Source: Sphingomonas yabuuchiae (lineage in GTDB: Bacteria > Pseudomonadota > Alphaproteobacteria > Sphingomonadales > Sphingomonadaceae). Taken from it: DNA of 64,000 bases. This document shows positions 19,858 through 31,454 of the stretch, piece by piece; within the stretch, counting starts at the first letter, position 1; each line of letters begins with the position of its first letter. A program made the translations under genes and the position numbers. The stretch is taken from assembly GCF_001477495.1 (NCBI RefSeq), contig NZ_LDTF01000007.1, forward strand, positions 283,400 through 347,399, given 5' to 3'. Below the pieces are notes generated by a model. That model was not told where the DNA came from. It saw only the letters and a list, made by a program, of their open reading frames with translations, and made no database searches.

Positions 19858-20828
19858 GACGGAGACTGGTCGAACGGTCCCGGCTTGGTGGTGACGCGCG
19901 GGGTCGCGGCGTCGGGTTTATTGCCGCCGAGCGCCTCCTTGGCCAGTTCGCCGATGCCGCCCAGCGTGCCGATCAATTGGGTCGCCTCGACAGGGAACAG
20001 GATGGTCTTGGCATTGGGGCTGGTCGCGAACTTGCCGACCGCCTCGACATATTTTTGCGCGATGAAATAGTTGATCGCCTGGGTGCCGCCCGACTCGATC
20101 GCCTCCGACACGACGCGGGTCGCCTTGGCCTCCGCCTCGGCCGCGCGTTCGCGGGCCTCGGAGTCGCGATAGGCCGACTCGCGGCGACCTTCGGCTTCCA
20201 GGATACGGGCCTGCTTCTGCCCCTCGGCGCGAAGGATTTCGGAGGCGCGCGAACCTTCGGCTTCCAGGATGTTGGCGCGCTTCTCGCGTTCGGCCTTCAT
20301 CTGGCGGGCCATGGCGTTGACGATGTCGACCGGCGGACGGATGTCCTTGATCTCGACGCGGGTGATCTTCACGCCCCAGGGCGTCGTCGCATGGTCGACG
20401 ACATTCAGCAGTCGCGCGTTGATTTCGTCACGCTTCGACAGCGTCTCGTCCAAGTCCATCGAGCCCATGACGGTCCGCAAATTGGTCGTCACCAGGTTCA
20501 GCAGCGCGACGTAGAGGTCCGACACCTCATAGGCCGCCTTGGGCGCGTCCAGCACCTGAAAGAACACGACACCGTCGGTCGAGATCATCGCATTGTCCTT
20601 GGTGATGATCTCCTGCCCGGGAATGTCGATCACCTGCTCCATCATGTTCACCTTGCGGCCGACACGATAGAAAAAGGCGGGGTAGAAGTTGAAACCGGGG
20701 ATCGCCGTGCCCGTATAACGGCCGAAATGCTCGATCGTGTACTGATAGCCCTGGCGGACGATCTTGATCGACATCATCAGATACATCAGCACCAGCAGGA
20801 CGGCGAGCGCGGCGATAATCAGGCCCAT
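19854..20828 (-). CDS. SPFH domain protein (stomatin/paraslipin, QmcA-like)
   Basis: Start ATG 20828 gives 324 aa; the frame is open to 20882, but the homologous start is MGLIIAALAVLLVLMY. An N-terminal membrane anchor (about 2-22) precedes the SPFH domain (about 25-190; IVRQGYQYTIEHFGRY, DVVDHATTPWGVK-type region). A Glu/Ala/Arg helix with repeated ILEAEG/ILRAEG units follows (about 200-260), then a short tail. Proteins of this kind oligomerise on the inner membrane and scaffold proteases or lipid domains. Co-translated with nfeD and divergent from guaB across 126 bases. Confidence 0.9.
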   Translation of the reverse strand: MGLIIAALAVLLVLMYLMMSIKIVRQGYQYTIEHFGRYTGTAIPGFNFYPAFFYRVGRKVNMMEQVIDIPGQEIITKDNAMISTDGVVFFQVLDAPKAAYEVSDLYVALLNLVTTNLRTVMGSMDLDETLSKRDEINARLLNVVDHATTPWGVKITRVEIKDIRPPVDIVNAMARQMKAEREKRANILEAEGSRASEILRAEGQKQARILEAEGRRESAYRDSEARERAAEAEAKATRVVSEAIESGGTQAINYFIAQKYVEAVGKFATSPNAKTILFPVEATQLIGTLGGIGELAKEALGGNKPDAATPRVTTKPGPFDQSPS

Positions 20829-20846
20829 GGACGGCTTCCCCCATAA

Positions 20847-22412
<1,566 letters not shown>

Positions 22413-22430
22413 GCTGACGGAGCGCTTCGC

Positions 22431-23618
22431 ATGACCCCCGGCGCCCGCACCCAGGCGGCGATCGAGTTGCTGGACGAGATCGTCGCCGCGGCCGCCAGCG
22501 GCGGTGCGGCGGCGGACACGTTGATCGCGCGCTATTTCGCTACGCGCCGCTACGCCGGGTCCAAGGATCGGCGCGCGGTGCGCGAGCTGGTCTATGCCGC
22601 CATTCGGCAGGCCGGGCCGGTGCCCTCGTCCGGGCGTGCGGCCGTGCTGGCGGTGGCCGACCAGGACCCCGCGCTTGCGGCGACGTTCGATGGGACGGGC
22701 CATGGGCCTGCGCCCATCAGGCCCGATGAGCCGCGCGCCGAAGGCGGGGTTGCGCCCGCCTGGTTGGTCGAGGCGCTGACCGCCTCCGGCCTGGATGCCG
22801 CGCATCAGGCCGCGCTGGTCGATCGGGCCCCGCTCGACCTTCGGGTCAACGCCTTGGCGACGACGCGGAACGCGGTCTTGGAGCAATGGTCCGACGCCAC
22901 CGCGACGCCGCATGCGCCGATGGGTATTCGCCTGCCCAACGGAACGCCGGTCGAGCAGTCCGACCTGTACCGCGCCGGACTGGTCGAGGTGCAGGACGAA
23001 GGTAGCCAGCTGGTCGGCGAGGCTCTGGCGGCGAAGCCGGGTGAATGGCTGGTCGACCTCTGCGCCGGGGCAGGGGGCAAGACCCTCCAGCTGGCGGCGG
23101 CGATGAACAATCAGGGTGCGCTGTTGGCCTGCGATATCGACCGGGCAAGGCTGCAGAGACTGGCACCCAGGGCCGAACGGGCGGGGGCCTCGATTATCGA
23201 GAGCCGCTTGCTCAACCCCGGTCGCGAAGCAGAGATGCTCGCTGACTGGGCGGCCAAGGCGGACGGCATGCTGATCGACGCCCCCTGTTCCGGTACCGGA
23301 ACCTGGCGACGCAATCCCGAGGCGCGCTGGCGTCTGACCCCGGAGCGGCTGGCCCGTTTGAGCGCGATGCAGACGCAGGTGTTGGACATCGGTGCTGGTC
23401 TGGTCAAGCCGGGCGGGCGGTTGGTCTATATCGTCTGTTCGCTGCTCGATGCCGAAGGGAGCGGGCAGGTGACGGCCTTCCTGTCGCGCCATCCCGGCTG
23501 GTCGGCCGAGCCGATCGAACCGGGGATCGGAACCCCGCACGGCCTGGGCCAGCGGCTCGATCCCGCCACCCATGGCACGGACGGCTTTTTTGTCGCCTGC
23601 CTCCGGGCGCCATGCTAG
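22431..23618 (+). CDS. rsmB: RsmB/NOP family RNA (cytosine-5-) methyltransferase
   Basis: Predicted 16S rRNA cytosine-5 methyltransferase (395 aa). A NusB-like N-terminal region contains YFATRRYAGSKDRRAVRELV. The SAM-binding motif is DLCAGAGGKTLQLAA. The two catalytic cysteines are in DAPCSGTGTWRRNPEARW and YIVCSLLDAEG. An ATG preceded by CGGAG supports the start. Whether the target is C967, as for E. coli RsmB, is inferred from family. Confidence 0.9.
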   Translation: MTPGARTQAAIELLDEIVAAAASGGAAADTLIARYFATRRYAGSKDRRAVRELVYAAIRQAGPVPSSGRAAVLAVADQDPALAATFDGTGHGPAPIRPDEPRAEGGVAPAWLVEALTASGLDAAHQAALVDRAPLDLRVNALATTRNAVLEQWSDATATPHAPMGIRLPNGTPVEQSDLYRAGLVEVQDEGSQLVGEALAAKPGEWLVDLCAGAGGKTLQLAAAMNNQGALLACDIDRARLQRLAPRAERAGASIIESRLLNPGREAEMLADWAAKADGMLIDAPCSGTGTWRRNPEARWRLTPERLARLSAMQTQVLDIGAGLVKPGGRLVYIVCSLLDAEGSGQVTAFLSRHPGWSAEPIEPGIGTPHGLGQRLDPATHGTDGFFVACLRAPC

Positions 23619-23650
23619 CATCGAGCCCAGTGCCACGTCCGGAGTTCCTC

Positions 23651-24154
23651 ATGCGTTTGTCGTCCCTGGCTGCTGCCGCCGCGTTGGCAGTGGTTTCGCT
23701 TTCCACTTCGCTCAGCGGCCAGCGCCCGGACAGCCAGATCGACGCCCGTTCGATGCAGTTGCTGGAACAGGCGCGCGGGCTCAAGGCGGCGGGCAATCTG
23801 GACGGTGCGACCGACATGCTGGAGACGGCCGTGACGGTCGATCCGCGCAACCGGGCGGCATTCATCCTGCTCGCCGAGGTGGCGGATGCGCGCGGCCTGC
23901 CGGGCAAGGCGATCCGCCTGTATCGCGAGGCGCTGTTGCTCGATCCCAACGACACGCGGGCATTGCGCGGGCAAGGCGAGGCCCTGGTTCAGCGCGGTGC
24001 GGTGGCGCGCGCGAAGGACAATCTCGCCAAGATCAAGACGCTCTGCAAAACCGACTGCGCGGATGCGACCGCGCTCTCCGCGCAGATCGCCAAGGGGCCG
24101 CCAGCTACGGTGACAACGGCGCAGGTCGATACGAAGAGTACGGCGACGCCATAA
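23651..24154 (+). CDS. Exported tetratricopeptide-repeat protein
   Basis: ATG 23651 preceded by GGAG at 23641 gives 167 aa; an upstream in-frame ATG at 23612 lies inside rsmB and would bury the signal peptide. Residues 1-23 form a signal sequence (LAAAAALAVVSLSTSLS). Two or three TPR units follow, with KAAGNLDGATDMLETAVTVDP and GLPGKAIRLYREALLLDPND. A small pair of cysteines (LCKTDC) lies near the C-terminus. The partner is unknown. Confidence 0.8.
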   Translation: MRLSSLAAAAALAVVSLSTSLSGQRPDSQIDARSMQLLEQARGLKAAGNLDGATDMLETAVTVDPRNRAAFILLAEVADARGLPGKAIRLYREALLLDPNDTRALRGQGEALVQRGAVARAKDNLAKIKTLCKTDCADATALSAQIAKGPPATVTTAQVDTKSTATP

Positions 24155-24168
24155 GAGGTTTGCCAAAT

Positions 24169-24283
24169 CCTCCCCTGCAAGGGGAGGGGGACCAGCGAAG
24201 CTGGTGGAGGGGTGTCCCGCTGTCGAGAGGAGGGACACCCCTCCGTCAGGGCTTTGCCCTGCCACCTCCCCTGCAAGGGGAGG
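24169..24283. repeat. Composite palindromic repeat element
   Basis: Two identical 19-base palindromes, CCTCCCCTGCAAGGGGAGG, lie at 24169-24187 and 24265-24283. Between them are three more hairpins: ACCAGC/GCTGGT (24191-24205), a 13-bp perfect stem GGAGGGGTGTCCC/GGGACACCCCTCC (24206-24218 with 24232-24244), and CAGGGC/GCCCTG (24247-24261). The block fills nearly the whole gap between the convergent TPR gene and ksgA. It looks like a REP/BIME-type repetitive extragenic element and may also end transcription from both sides. Confidence 0.75.
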
Positions 24284-24294
24284 AATAAGAGATT

Positions 24295-25119
24295 TCACCC
24301 CAAAGCGCGGGCGAGAGCGACGAACTCTTCCACCGAGAGTGTTTCGGCCCGACGCGCGGGATCGAGGCCGATCGCTTCCATCGCTTCCACCGCACCTGCG
24401 ACGGGCTTCAAACTTTGGCGCAGCATCTTGCGGCGCTGGCCGAACGCCGCGGCCGTCAGGCGTTCGAGGGTGCGGAAGCTGACGCCCTCGGGGGCAGGCT
24501 TGGGCGTGATGTGGACCACCGCCGACATCACCTTGGGCGGCGGCGTGAAGGCTGAACGGTGGACTGGCATCGCGATGCGCGATTCGCTCCGCCATTGGGT
24601 CAGCACGGCCAGACGACCATAGGAGGATTGGTCGGGCGCCGCGACGATCCGCTCCGCCACTTCCTTCTGGAACATCAGCGTGCAGGACTGCCACCAGGGC
24701 AGCCACGCGCCCGACAGCCAGCCGACCAGCAGTGGCGTGCCGACGTTATAGGGAAGGTTGGAGACGATATGCGGCTTGGTGTCGAACAACTCGGAGGCGT
24801 TTATGCGCAGGGCGTCGCCCTCGATCACCTTGAGCCTATCGGGAAACGCCTCGGCCAGTTCGGCGAGCGCGGGGATGCAGCGGCGGTCGCGTTCGATCGC
24901 CGTGACCTTGGCCCCCGCCATCAACAGCGCGCGGGTCAGGCCGCCGGGGCCGGGACCGATCTCCAGCACTGGCTTGTCGGTCAGATCACCGGGGATGGCG
25001 GCGATCCGCGCCAGCAACTGGCCGTCGAACAGGAAATTCTGACCCAGCGACTTGGCGGCGGACAGGCCGTGGCGCGCGATGACGTCGCGAAGGGGAGGAA
25101 GCGGGGTGACGGGATCCAT
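24295..25119 (-). CDS. rsmA: 16S rRNA (adenine(1518)-N6/adenine(1519)-N6)-dimethyltransferase
   Basis: Dimethylates two adjacent adenines near the 3' end of 16S rRNA (KsgA/RsmA). ATG 25119 gives 274 aa, starting one base after the pdxA stop. Motifs are [22 protein letters not shown] for SAM binding, VIEGDALRI and the catalytic [11 protein letters not shown]. The C-terminal helical domain has [12 protein letters not shown] and [12 protein letters not shown]. Last gene of the lptD-surA-pdxA-rsmA operon, a gene order conserved widely in proteobacteria. Confidence 0.96.
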   Translation of the reverse strand: MDPVTPLPPLRDVIARHGLSAAKSLGQNFLFDGQLLARIAAIPGDLTDKPVLEIGPGPGGLTRALLMAGAKVTAIERDRRCIPALAELAEAFPDRLKVIEGDALRINASELFDTKPHIVSNLPYNVGTPLLVGWLSGAWLPWWQSCTLMFQKEVAERIVAAPDQSSYGRLAVLTQWRSESRIAMPVHRSAFTPPPKVMSAVVHITPKPAPEGVSFRTLERLTAAAFGQRRKMLRQSLKPVAGAVEAMEAIGLDPARRAETLSVEEFVALARALG

Positions 25120-25120
25120 A

Positions 25121-26116
25121 TCAGGCGGCCGCTTCGGCCCGGCGCTGCGCGGCCTCACCGGCCATCGCGATGGCCGCGATCATCGCGCCGGGATGCGCGG
25201 CATCCTGCCCCGCCAGGCCAAAGGCGGTGCCATGGTCGGGCGAGGTGCGCACGATGGGCAGCCCCAGGGTGATATTGACGCCTTCGTCGAAATGCAGCGT
25301 CTTGATCGGCACCAGTGCCTGGTCGTGATAGCAGCAGAGTGCGGCGTCGTAGCGGGCGCGGGCACGCGGATGAAACAGCGTATCCGCCGCGTACGGCCCG
25401 CTCGCGTCGATCCCCTCGGCGCGAAGCTGCGCGATGGCGGGTTCGAGGATGTCGATTTCCTCGCGCCCGATCGCGCCGCTCTCGCCCGCATGGGGGTTCA
25501 ACCCGGCGAAGACGAGCCGAGGCTCGCGGATTCCGAAATTCTTGCACAGCCCACGCGCGGTTGCACGCCCCTTGGCGACGATCAGTTCGACCGACAACAG
25601 GCTCGACACCGCCGCCAGCGGGACATGGGTGGTGATCGGCACGACCCGCAGGGACGGCCCCGCCAGCATCATGACCGCATTCTCGCCCGCCACGCCGCAG
25701 CGTTCGGCGACGAACTCGGTCTGGCCGGGATGGGTGAAGCCGATATCGTAGAGCTGCGCCTTGCTGACCGGCCCGGTCACGAGCGCGCTGGCCGCGTCGG
25801 AGCGCACCAGCCCGACTGCCAGCTCCAATGCGTGAAGCGCGCACCGTGCGCCCTCCACATCGGGTTGGCCGGGGCGGATTTCGCCCGCATCGTCAACCGA
25901 CAGGATCGGCAGCGCCTCGTCGAATGCGGCGACCGCGGCCGCCATGTCCGAGACGCGGATGGTCGGGCCGTTCCAGACCCGCGCGATCGCGCGCGAGTCC
26001 CCGACCGCGAGGAAGGGCGGCAGCCCCGCCTCCCGCCGCGCGGCCCAGGCCTTGGCGATGATCTCCGGCCCGATCCCGGCCGGGTCGCCCATCGAGATCG
26101 CGAGCGGCCGGATCAT
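25121..26116 (-). CDS. pdxA: 4-hydroxythreonine-4-phosphate dehydrogenase
   Basis: Acts in pyridoxal 5'-phosphate synthesis (DXP-dependent route). At 331 aa it is of normal size. [11 protein letters not shown] at the N-terminus, [28 protein letters not shown] and [21 protein letters not shown] carry the substrate and metal-binding residues. Tight spacing with surA (1 base) and rsmA (1 base) indicates a single transcript. Confidence 0.96.
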   Translation of the reverse strand: MIRPLAISMGDPAGIGPEIIAKAWAARREAGLPPFLAVGDSRAIARVWNGPTIRVSDMAAAVAAFDEALPILSVDDAGEIRPGQPDVEGARCALHALELAVGLVRSDAASALVTGPVSKAQLYDIGFTHPGQTEFVAERCGVAGENAVMMLAGPSLRVVPITTHVPLAAVSSLLSVELIVAKGRATARGLCKNFGIREPRLVFAGLNPHAGESGAIGREEIDILEPAIAQLRAEGIDASGPYAADTLFHPRARARYDAALCCYHDQALVPIKTLHFDEGVNITLGLPIVRTSPDHGTAFGLAGQDAAHPGAMIAAIAMAGEAAQRRAEAAA

Positions 26117-26117
26117 C

Positions 26118-27500
26118 TTAACGATATTCGATCACCGCGTCGCGACGAAGGTCGCGCATCTTCTGGTTCGCGCGCAGGTTGACCCGCTGCTGCTCGACCT
26201 GATTCTGGATCTGGTCGTTGGTCGGTAGATTGCCCGAGCGCGGCTCTTCGCGACCGCAAAGCACCAGCGAGCGGACGCCCTGTTCCGGCGAGCCGAAGGG
26301 CGGCGTCGCCTCACCGACCTGCAGCTTCAGCAGGATTTCCTGAAGCGGGGCGGGCAGCTGGCGGATCGTCACCTGATCATTGTCGACCACCTCGGCCTTC
26401 AGCGCGGTCGCGACACGCTGCACGTCGCCGCAGCCACGGATCGCCTGGGTCGCCTTGGCGAACTCGGCCGCGCGGGCGCTGGCCTGGGCCTGGGTGGTAC
26501 CCGCCGGGAACTTGACCGTCAGCTGCTTGAGCGACAGCCGCGAATCGCGCGGATCGGCAGTCAGGACCTGGCGTTTGTCGGTCAGGTACAGGATCGAAAA
26601 GCCGCCCGGAATCTGGATCGGTCCCGCGACCTGGCCGACCTGCATCTGCCCCACGGCAGCCTGAAGCTCCGGCGGCAGCTGCGCCGCGCGGACCCAGCCC
26701 AGATCGCCGTTCACCGCGCGGGTCGAAGCCTCGGAGAAGCTGCGTGCGAAATATTCGAAGGGCTGCTGGCCCTTCTGGATTTCGCCGATGATCTGGCGGG
26801 CATTGTTGAACACCTGCTGCCCGGTCGCCTCGTTGGCGGAAAGGAAGATTTCCTTGAGGTTGTATTCCTCGGTGCCCTTGGCGGCTTCCAGGCGATTGCG
26901 GATCGCGGTCACTTCCTCGTCGCCGACATTGACGAACGGCTCGACCCGCTTGCGCAGATAACGGCTCCACGCCAGCTCACCCTCGATCTGGCGGCGCATC
27001 GACTTTTCCGACGAACCGACCTGGCGGAGGAAGGTGTTCATCGCGGCGGGCGTCTTGCCGAACTGCTGCGAGAAGCGGGCATAGGCCTGGTTGATCTCGT
27101 CGGGCGTGACGGTGATCTCGGCTGTCTTGGCCTCCTGGATCTGCAACGTTTCGTCGATCAGCTGACGCAGGATCTGCATGCGCAGGCGGTCGCGATCCTC
27201 GGCCGACAGGTTGTTCACATTGTTCAGCGCCATGGCCAGCGCCATGCGCTGGTCGATGTCGGTCTGGGTCAGCACCGTGTCGTTGACGATGGCGGTCGGC
27301 TTGCGGACATTGGGGTCCAGCTTGCCGAACAGCTGCATGTTGGACGGGATGTTCAGCCCGCCCGTGTCCGGCACGGCCTGATCCGGAACGGTCTGCGCCA
27401 GCGCGCCGGTCGCCAGTGCGACCAGCATCATCGTTGCGCCCGCGCGAAGGCGGCGGCCCTTGGTACGAATGTCGTGCTTCACCGTGTCTGTGATCCTCAT
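26118..27500 (-). CDS. surA: Periplasmic chaperone / peptidyl-prolyl isomerase SurA
   Basis: Outer-membrane protein chaperone (460 aa). The signal peptide spans about residues 1-35 (LRAGATMMLVALATGALAQ). An N-terminal chaperone domain follows (DTVLTQTDIDQRMALAMA, QILRQLIDETLQIQEAK). A parvulin domain is seen at about 205-310 (EEYNLKEIFLSA, FEYFARSFSEA, GDLGWVRAAQLPPELQ), then a degenerate second domain. It sits between lptD and pdxA; the neighbouring lptD product is a typical beta-barrel client. Confidence 0.94.
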   Translation of the reverse strand: MRITDTVKHDIRTKGRRLRAGATMMLVALATGALAQTVPDQAVPDTGGLNIPSNMQLFGKLDPNVRKPTAIVNDTVLTQTDIDQRMALAMALNNVNNLSAEDRDRLRMQILRQLIDETLQIQEAKTAEITVTPDEINQAYARFSQQFGKTPAAMNTFLRQVGSSEKSMRRQIEGELAWSRYLRKRVEPFVNVGDEEVTAIRNRLEAAKGTEEYNLKEIFLSANEATGQQVFNNARQIIGEIQKGQQPFEYFARSFSEASTRAVNGDLGWVRAAQLPPELQAAVGQMQVGQVAGPIQIPGGFSILYLTDKRQVLTADPRDSRLSLKQLTVKFPAGTTQAQASARAAEFAKATQAIRGCGDVQRVATALKAEVVDNDQVTIRQLPAPLQEILLKLQVGEATPPFGSPEQGVRSLVLCGREEPRSGNLPTNDQIQNQVEQQRVNLRANQKMRDLRRDAVIEYR

Positions 27501-27557
27501 CGCGCCTGATGGGGCGCGTAACCGTCGCGATATGGGTCGACCATGCTGAATACCGGC

Positions 27558-29795
27558 TTAGCGACCGAGATTGGTGAAGGCCAGAGTCAACAGGAAGCTG
27601 TTGCCCGCCCGGGCGTCGCCGGTGTTCACATAGTCGCGCCGCCAGGTGAAGCCGAGCCGCAGGCAGTCATCCTCATACTGCACGCCGACCCGGTGCCGAA
27701 TCGGATCGAAGCCGTTCGACAGCGACAACGCATCCTCCGACCGGTCGGTCAGGTCGATGACGGTCGATCCGAACGCCGACCAGAAGCGGGCGAACTGCAC
27801 CCGACCGGCCAGGCGCACTTCCTCGCGGTCCTGCAGATCCTCGATCGAGGTGAAGATGTTCCGTTTCAGGCGCAGATAGCCGACCTGCGCATAGGTGGTG
27901 CGCGATCCGACCGTCGCGTCGATCTCGTTCCGCCGCACCGCGAAACTGTCCTTGTCCAGCCGGAAGCGATGGGTCAGCGAGACGAAGTCGCGGAACCGCA
28001 TCTCCGTCCGCCCGACGATGTCCGACCAGCGATCCGACAGGCCGGTGCCCGGATAGAGGATGGTCGGCCGGTCGTTCAGGCGGAAGCTCTGCCCGACGAT
28101 CGTGTCGAAGGTGAAGCCCGGCAGGGTCAGCGCCCATTGCGCGCCATAGGTGATGCGCGTCGAATCCTCGAACCGATCGTAACCGGGGAAGCGGTTCAGC
28201 GCGAAGAGGTTGGAATCCTCCAGATCGACCGAGCGTGCGTCTTCGTTGGGAATTTCTATATTCTCGATCTTCGGGCTGGCGACGATCTGCACACGCGGGG
28301 TGAAGCGCTGGCTGCCGCCCCAGAGTTCGCCGACGAACGGCCATTTGACGTCCACCGCCAGCGCCCCGATGCCGCGCCCCTGGAACCCGGCCAGCCCCTG
28401 ATAGACCAAAGGCGTCGAGGCGATGTTGTTGGCATTATAGGCGTCGGCCCGGCCATAGGCGGTGAAGGTCACCTCCTGGCCCCAGTTGGTCAGGCGGCGC
28501 AGGTCCCAACGCATGCTGGCAAAGGCGCGTTGCGTATCCTGTCCCGCCGTCCGGCTGATGGCCAGCGTGTTGAGCTGCACCTCGAACTTGCCGCCGAGCA
28601 GCCCGTCGTCGAACCGGCGACGATAGTCGAGCTCGGGCAGCGCGATCGGCTGCTGCCCCTGTGGATCGTTGACGCGCAGCGTTTCGACATACCAGCCGGT
28701 CAGCGAGAAATAGCTGTTGGCGTCGATATGCTCCAGGCTGGCGGTGGTGCGCAGCCGGTCGTCGCGGGAAATGTCATAACGGCGCAGGAAGGTGCGGTCG
28801 GTGGTGATCCGCATCGAGCCGGACAGGCTCCATTCCGGTGAGAACTGATAGCGCCCGACCGCATCCAGATAGCCGCGAAAGGCCTGGCTGGTATCGGTCG
28901 GGTTCAGCGTGTTCAGGTCATCGCTACGACGGCTGGCCGTGCCATAGCCGGTGATGCGGAACGCGCCTTTCGTGGTCAGCGCTTCGTATTGCGCTTCCAG
29001 CATCGGAAGCACCGCCGTGAAGACGTGCGGCGTGACGGTCAGGCCCTTGTTGGGAGCCAGACGCCAATAATAAGGGACCGCGACCTCGACCCCGTTCACC
29101 CGGTCCAGCCGAATATCGGGCGTCAGGAAACCGCTGTCGCCACCCGAACCGACCGGCGCAGACAGGCGCGGCAATGGAATGGTCGGCAGGCCGAACAGGT
29201 TGAGCTTGGCGCCGTTGAAATAGACGCGCTCCCGATCGGGGCGATAGGTGACGCGGACGGCGGTGATCTTCCAGGACGGCTCCTTGGGGCAGCCCTCCGA
29301 CGTCTCGACCGCGCAAGGCGTGTAGGCGGCACGTTCCAGATTGACAGTGCCGTCCTGCTGGCGGGTGCCGCGCACGGCGGCCAGGCGACCACCCTGTTCC
29401 AGCACGACCAGCATATTGTCGACCACGCCGTCCTTCAGCGAGTCGGTCAGCTCGATCTGGTCGCCATAGGCGATATCGCCCTGAGGATTGGTGACGGCGA
29501 TATTGCCGGTCGCCAGCACCTTTCCGGTCTTGCGGTTCCAGGTCACCTTGTCGGCGCGCAGCCGCTCGCCCTCGCGCAGCATCCGGACTTCACCGGTCGC
29601 CGTCACGATATCGGCGTTGATGTCATATTCCAGCTGGTCGGCGCTGAAGCGAACCTGGTCGGGATTGGTCGGGGCCGGGCCTTCGCTGGGTGGCGGCGAG
29701 ACGGGGCGATCCTGAAGGTCCTGCGCCACCGCAGGCATGGCCATGAACAGGGCGAAGGGCAGGGCGCTGCCGGTCAGAAGCGTCATTCTGCGCAC
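27558..29795 (-). CDS. lptD: LPS-assembly protein LptD
   Basis: Outer-membrane beta-barrel that inserts lipopolysaccharide, working with the lipoprotein LptE. The GTG at 29795 gives 745 aa and adds a basic RR pair to the signal peptide (residues 4-25); ATG 29786 gives 742 aa. An N-terminal OstA/LptA-like domain (about 50-160) has VRFSADQLEYDINADIVTATG. The long barrel ends with ...LLTLAFTNLGR, matching an outer-membrane C-terminus. First gene of the lptD-surA-pdxA-rsmA run. Confidence 0.93.
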   Translation of the reverse strand: MRRMTLLTGSALPFALFMAMPAVAQDLQDRPVSPPPSEGPAPTNPDQVRFSADQLEYDINADIVTATGEVRMLREGERLRADKVTWNRKTGKVLATGNIAVTNPQGDIAYGDQIELTDSLKDGVVDNMLVVLEQGGRLAAVRGTRQQDGTVNLERAAYTPCAVETSEGCPKEPSWKITAVRVTYRPDRERVYFNGAKLNLFGLPTIPLPRLSAPVGSGGDSGFLTPDIRLDRVNGVEVAVPYYWRLAPNKGLTVTPHVFTAVLPMLEAQYEALTTKGAFRITGYGTASRRSDDLNTLNPTDTSQAFRGYLDAVGRYQFSPEWSLSGSMRITTDRTFLRRYDISRDDRLRTTASLEHIDANSYFSLTGWYVETLRVNDPQGQQPIALPELDYRRRFDDGLLGGKFEVQLNTLAISRTAGQDTQRAFASMRWDLRRLTNWGQEVTFTAYGRADAYNANNIASTPLVYQGLAGFQGRGIGALAVDVKWPFVGELWGGSQRFTPRVQIVASPKIENIEIPNEDARSVDLEDSNLFALNRFPGYDRFEDSTRITYGAQWALTLPGFTFDTIVGQSFRLNDRPTILYPGTGLSDRWSDIVGRTEMRFRDFVSLTHRFRLDKDSFAVRRNEIDATVGSRTTYAQVGYLRLKRNIFTSIEDLQDREEVRLAGRVQFARFWSAFGSTVIDLTDRSEDALSLSNGFDPIRHRVGVQYEDDCLRLGFTWRRDYVNTGDARAGNSFLLTLAFTNLGR

Positions 29796-29967
29796 GATGA
29801 TTGCTGTTCCGTCCTTGCCGACACGATGATGAAGCCTCCCCCGGCAGGGCGACGCCTTGAAAGCCCTGCCTATCGCATCACCGGCGGCTTGCTGCAATCG
29901 CGCGCTTGCCACGACGATCCAAGAGCCTAGATGATAGCAACTGTTACCAGTTCAGCAGAGGGTTTCC

Positions 29968-31434
29968 ATGCAGATCGCCTTTACCTCCACCGTCGAAGCC
30001 GGTGACGTGCTCGTCCTTCCCTTTCCGAAGGATGCGGTCGATACCGGCCGGATCGACGGGGAGGGTGCGGCCGCGCTCGCCAAGGCGGCGGTCGACGCCG
30101 CGCGCTTCAAGGGGGAGGCCGGTTCGATCGTCGAGCTGTTCGCCGCCGTCGGCGGCGCGCCGCGCCGCGTCCTGATGGTGGGTGTCGGCGAAGGCAAGGA
30201 AGCCGATTGGCGCAAGGCGGGCGGCGCGGTGACGGCCAAGCTACTGACCAACGCTTCGTCGGCATCTGTCGATCTGACTGGCCTGTCGACCAGGCCTGCC
30301 GCCGATGCGGTCGCGAGCTTCGCCGGTGCTGCTGTGCAACGTGGTTGGCGGCATGACGTGTACCGCACCAAGCTGCCCGAAACGTCGAAACCCACGCTGA
30401 CCCGTATCGCCATCGTCGGCGCGGGTGACGAGGCCGAGGCGGCCTATGCGCGTATCCATGCGGTCAATGGCGGGCTGGAACTGACGCGCACGCTCGTCTC
30501 CGAGCCGCCGAACAAGCTCTACCCGGAAACCTTCGTCGAACGCGTCCTGAACGACGTCGAGGGCCTGGGCCTGGAAGTCACCGTGCTGGACGAGGCGCAG
30601 ATGCGCGACCTGGGCATGGGCGCGCTGCTGGGCGTCAGCCAGGGTTCGGTGCGCGAAGGACGCCTGCTGGTTCTGAAGTGGAATGGCGGCGCGGCCGATG
30701 CGGAAACGTTGGCGCTGGTCGGCAAGGGCGTGACCTTCGACACGGGCGGCATCTCGATCAAGCCTGCCGCCGGTATGGAAGACATGAAGTGGGACATGGG
30801 CGGCGCCGGCGCGGTCGCGGGTGCGATGAAGGCGATCGCGGCCCGCAAGGCCAAGGCCAATGTCGTCGGCGTCATGGGCCTGGTCGAGAACATGCCCGAT
30901 GGCAATGCACAGCGTCCCGGTGACGTCGTCACCTCGATGTCGGGCCAGACGATCGAGGTCATCAATACCGATGCCGAAGGCCGCCTGGTCCTGTGCGATG
31001 CGCTGACCTGGGTCCAGAAGACGCATGCGCCTTCGACGATCGTCGACCTCGCCACGCTGACCGGCGCGATGATCATCAGCCTGGGCAGCGAGCATGGCGG
31101 CCTGTTCGCCAACGACGACACGCTGGCCGAATCGCTGCTGGCGGCGGGCACCGCGACGGGCGAGAAGCTGTGGCGCTTCCCGCTGGCCGACGCCTATGAC
31201 AAGCTGATCGACAGCCAGATCGCGGACATGAAGAATGTCGGCCCGCGCGGCGCCGGTTCGATCACCGCGGCCCAGTTCCTGAAGCGTTACATCAACGAAG
31301 GGGTCGCCTGGGCGCATCTGGACATCGCGGGCATGGTCTGGTCGGACAAGCCGGGCGTGAACCACGACAAGGGCGCGACCGGTTACGGCGTTCGCCTGCT
31401 CGACCAGTTCGTCGCGGACCGGTTCGAGGCGTAA
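29968..31434 (+). CDS. pepA: Leucyl aminopeptidase (M17)
   Basis: Cytosolic aminopeptidase with two metal ions (488 aa). The N-terminal macrodomain-like part is followed by the catalytic domain with VGKGVTFDTGGISIKPAAGM, the NTDAEGRLVLCDAL signature and GSITAAQFLKRYI. The start ATG lies after CAGAGGG. It is divergent from lptD across 172 bases. holC follows by 20 bases; the pepA-holC pair is common in proteobacteria. Confidence 0.96.
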   Translation: MQIAFTSTVEAGDVLVLPFPKDAVDTGRIDGEGAAALAKAAVDAARFKGEAGSIVELFAAVGGAPRRVLMVGVGEGKEADWRKAGGAVTAKLLTNASSASVDLTGLSTRPAADAVASFAGAAVQRGWRHDVYRTKLPETSKPTLTRIAIVGAGDEAEAAYARIHAVNGGLELTRTLVSEPPNKLYPETFVERVLNDVEGLGLEVTVLDEAQMRDLGMGALLGVSQGSVREGRLLVLKWNGGAADAETLALVGKGVTFDTGGISIKPAAGMEDMKWDMGGAGAVAGAMKAIAARKAKANVVGVMGLVENMPDGNAQRPGDVVTSMSGQTIEVINTDAEGRLVLCDALTWVQKTHAPSTIVDLATLTGAMIISLGSEHGGLFANDDTLAESLLAAGTATGEKLWRFPLADAYDKLIDSQIADMKNVGPRGAGSITAAQFLKRYINEGVAWAHLDIAGMVWSDKPGVNHDKGATGYGVRLLDQFVADRFEA

Positions 31435-31454
31435 GTCGGGTAAGGGGCGGCGCG

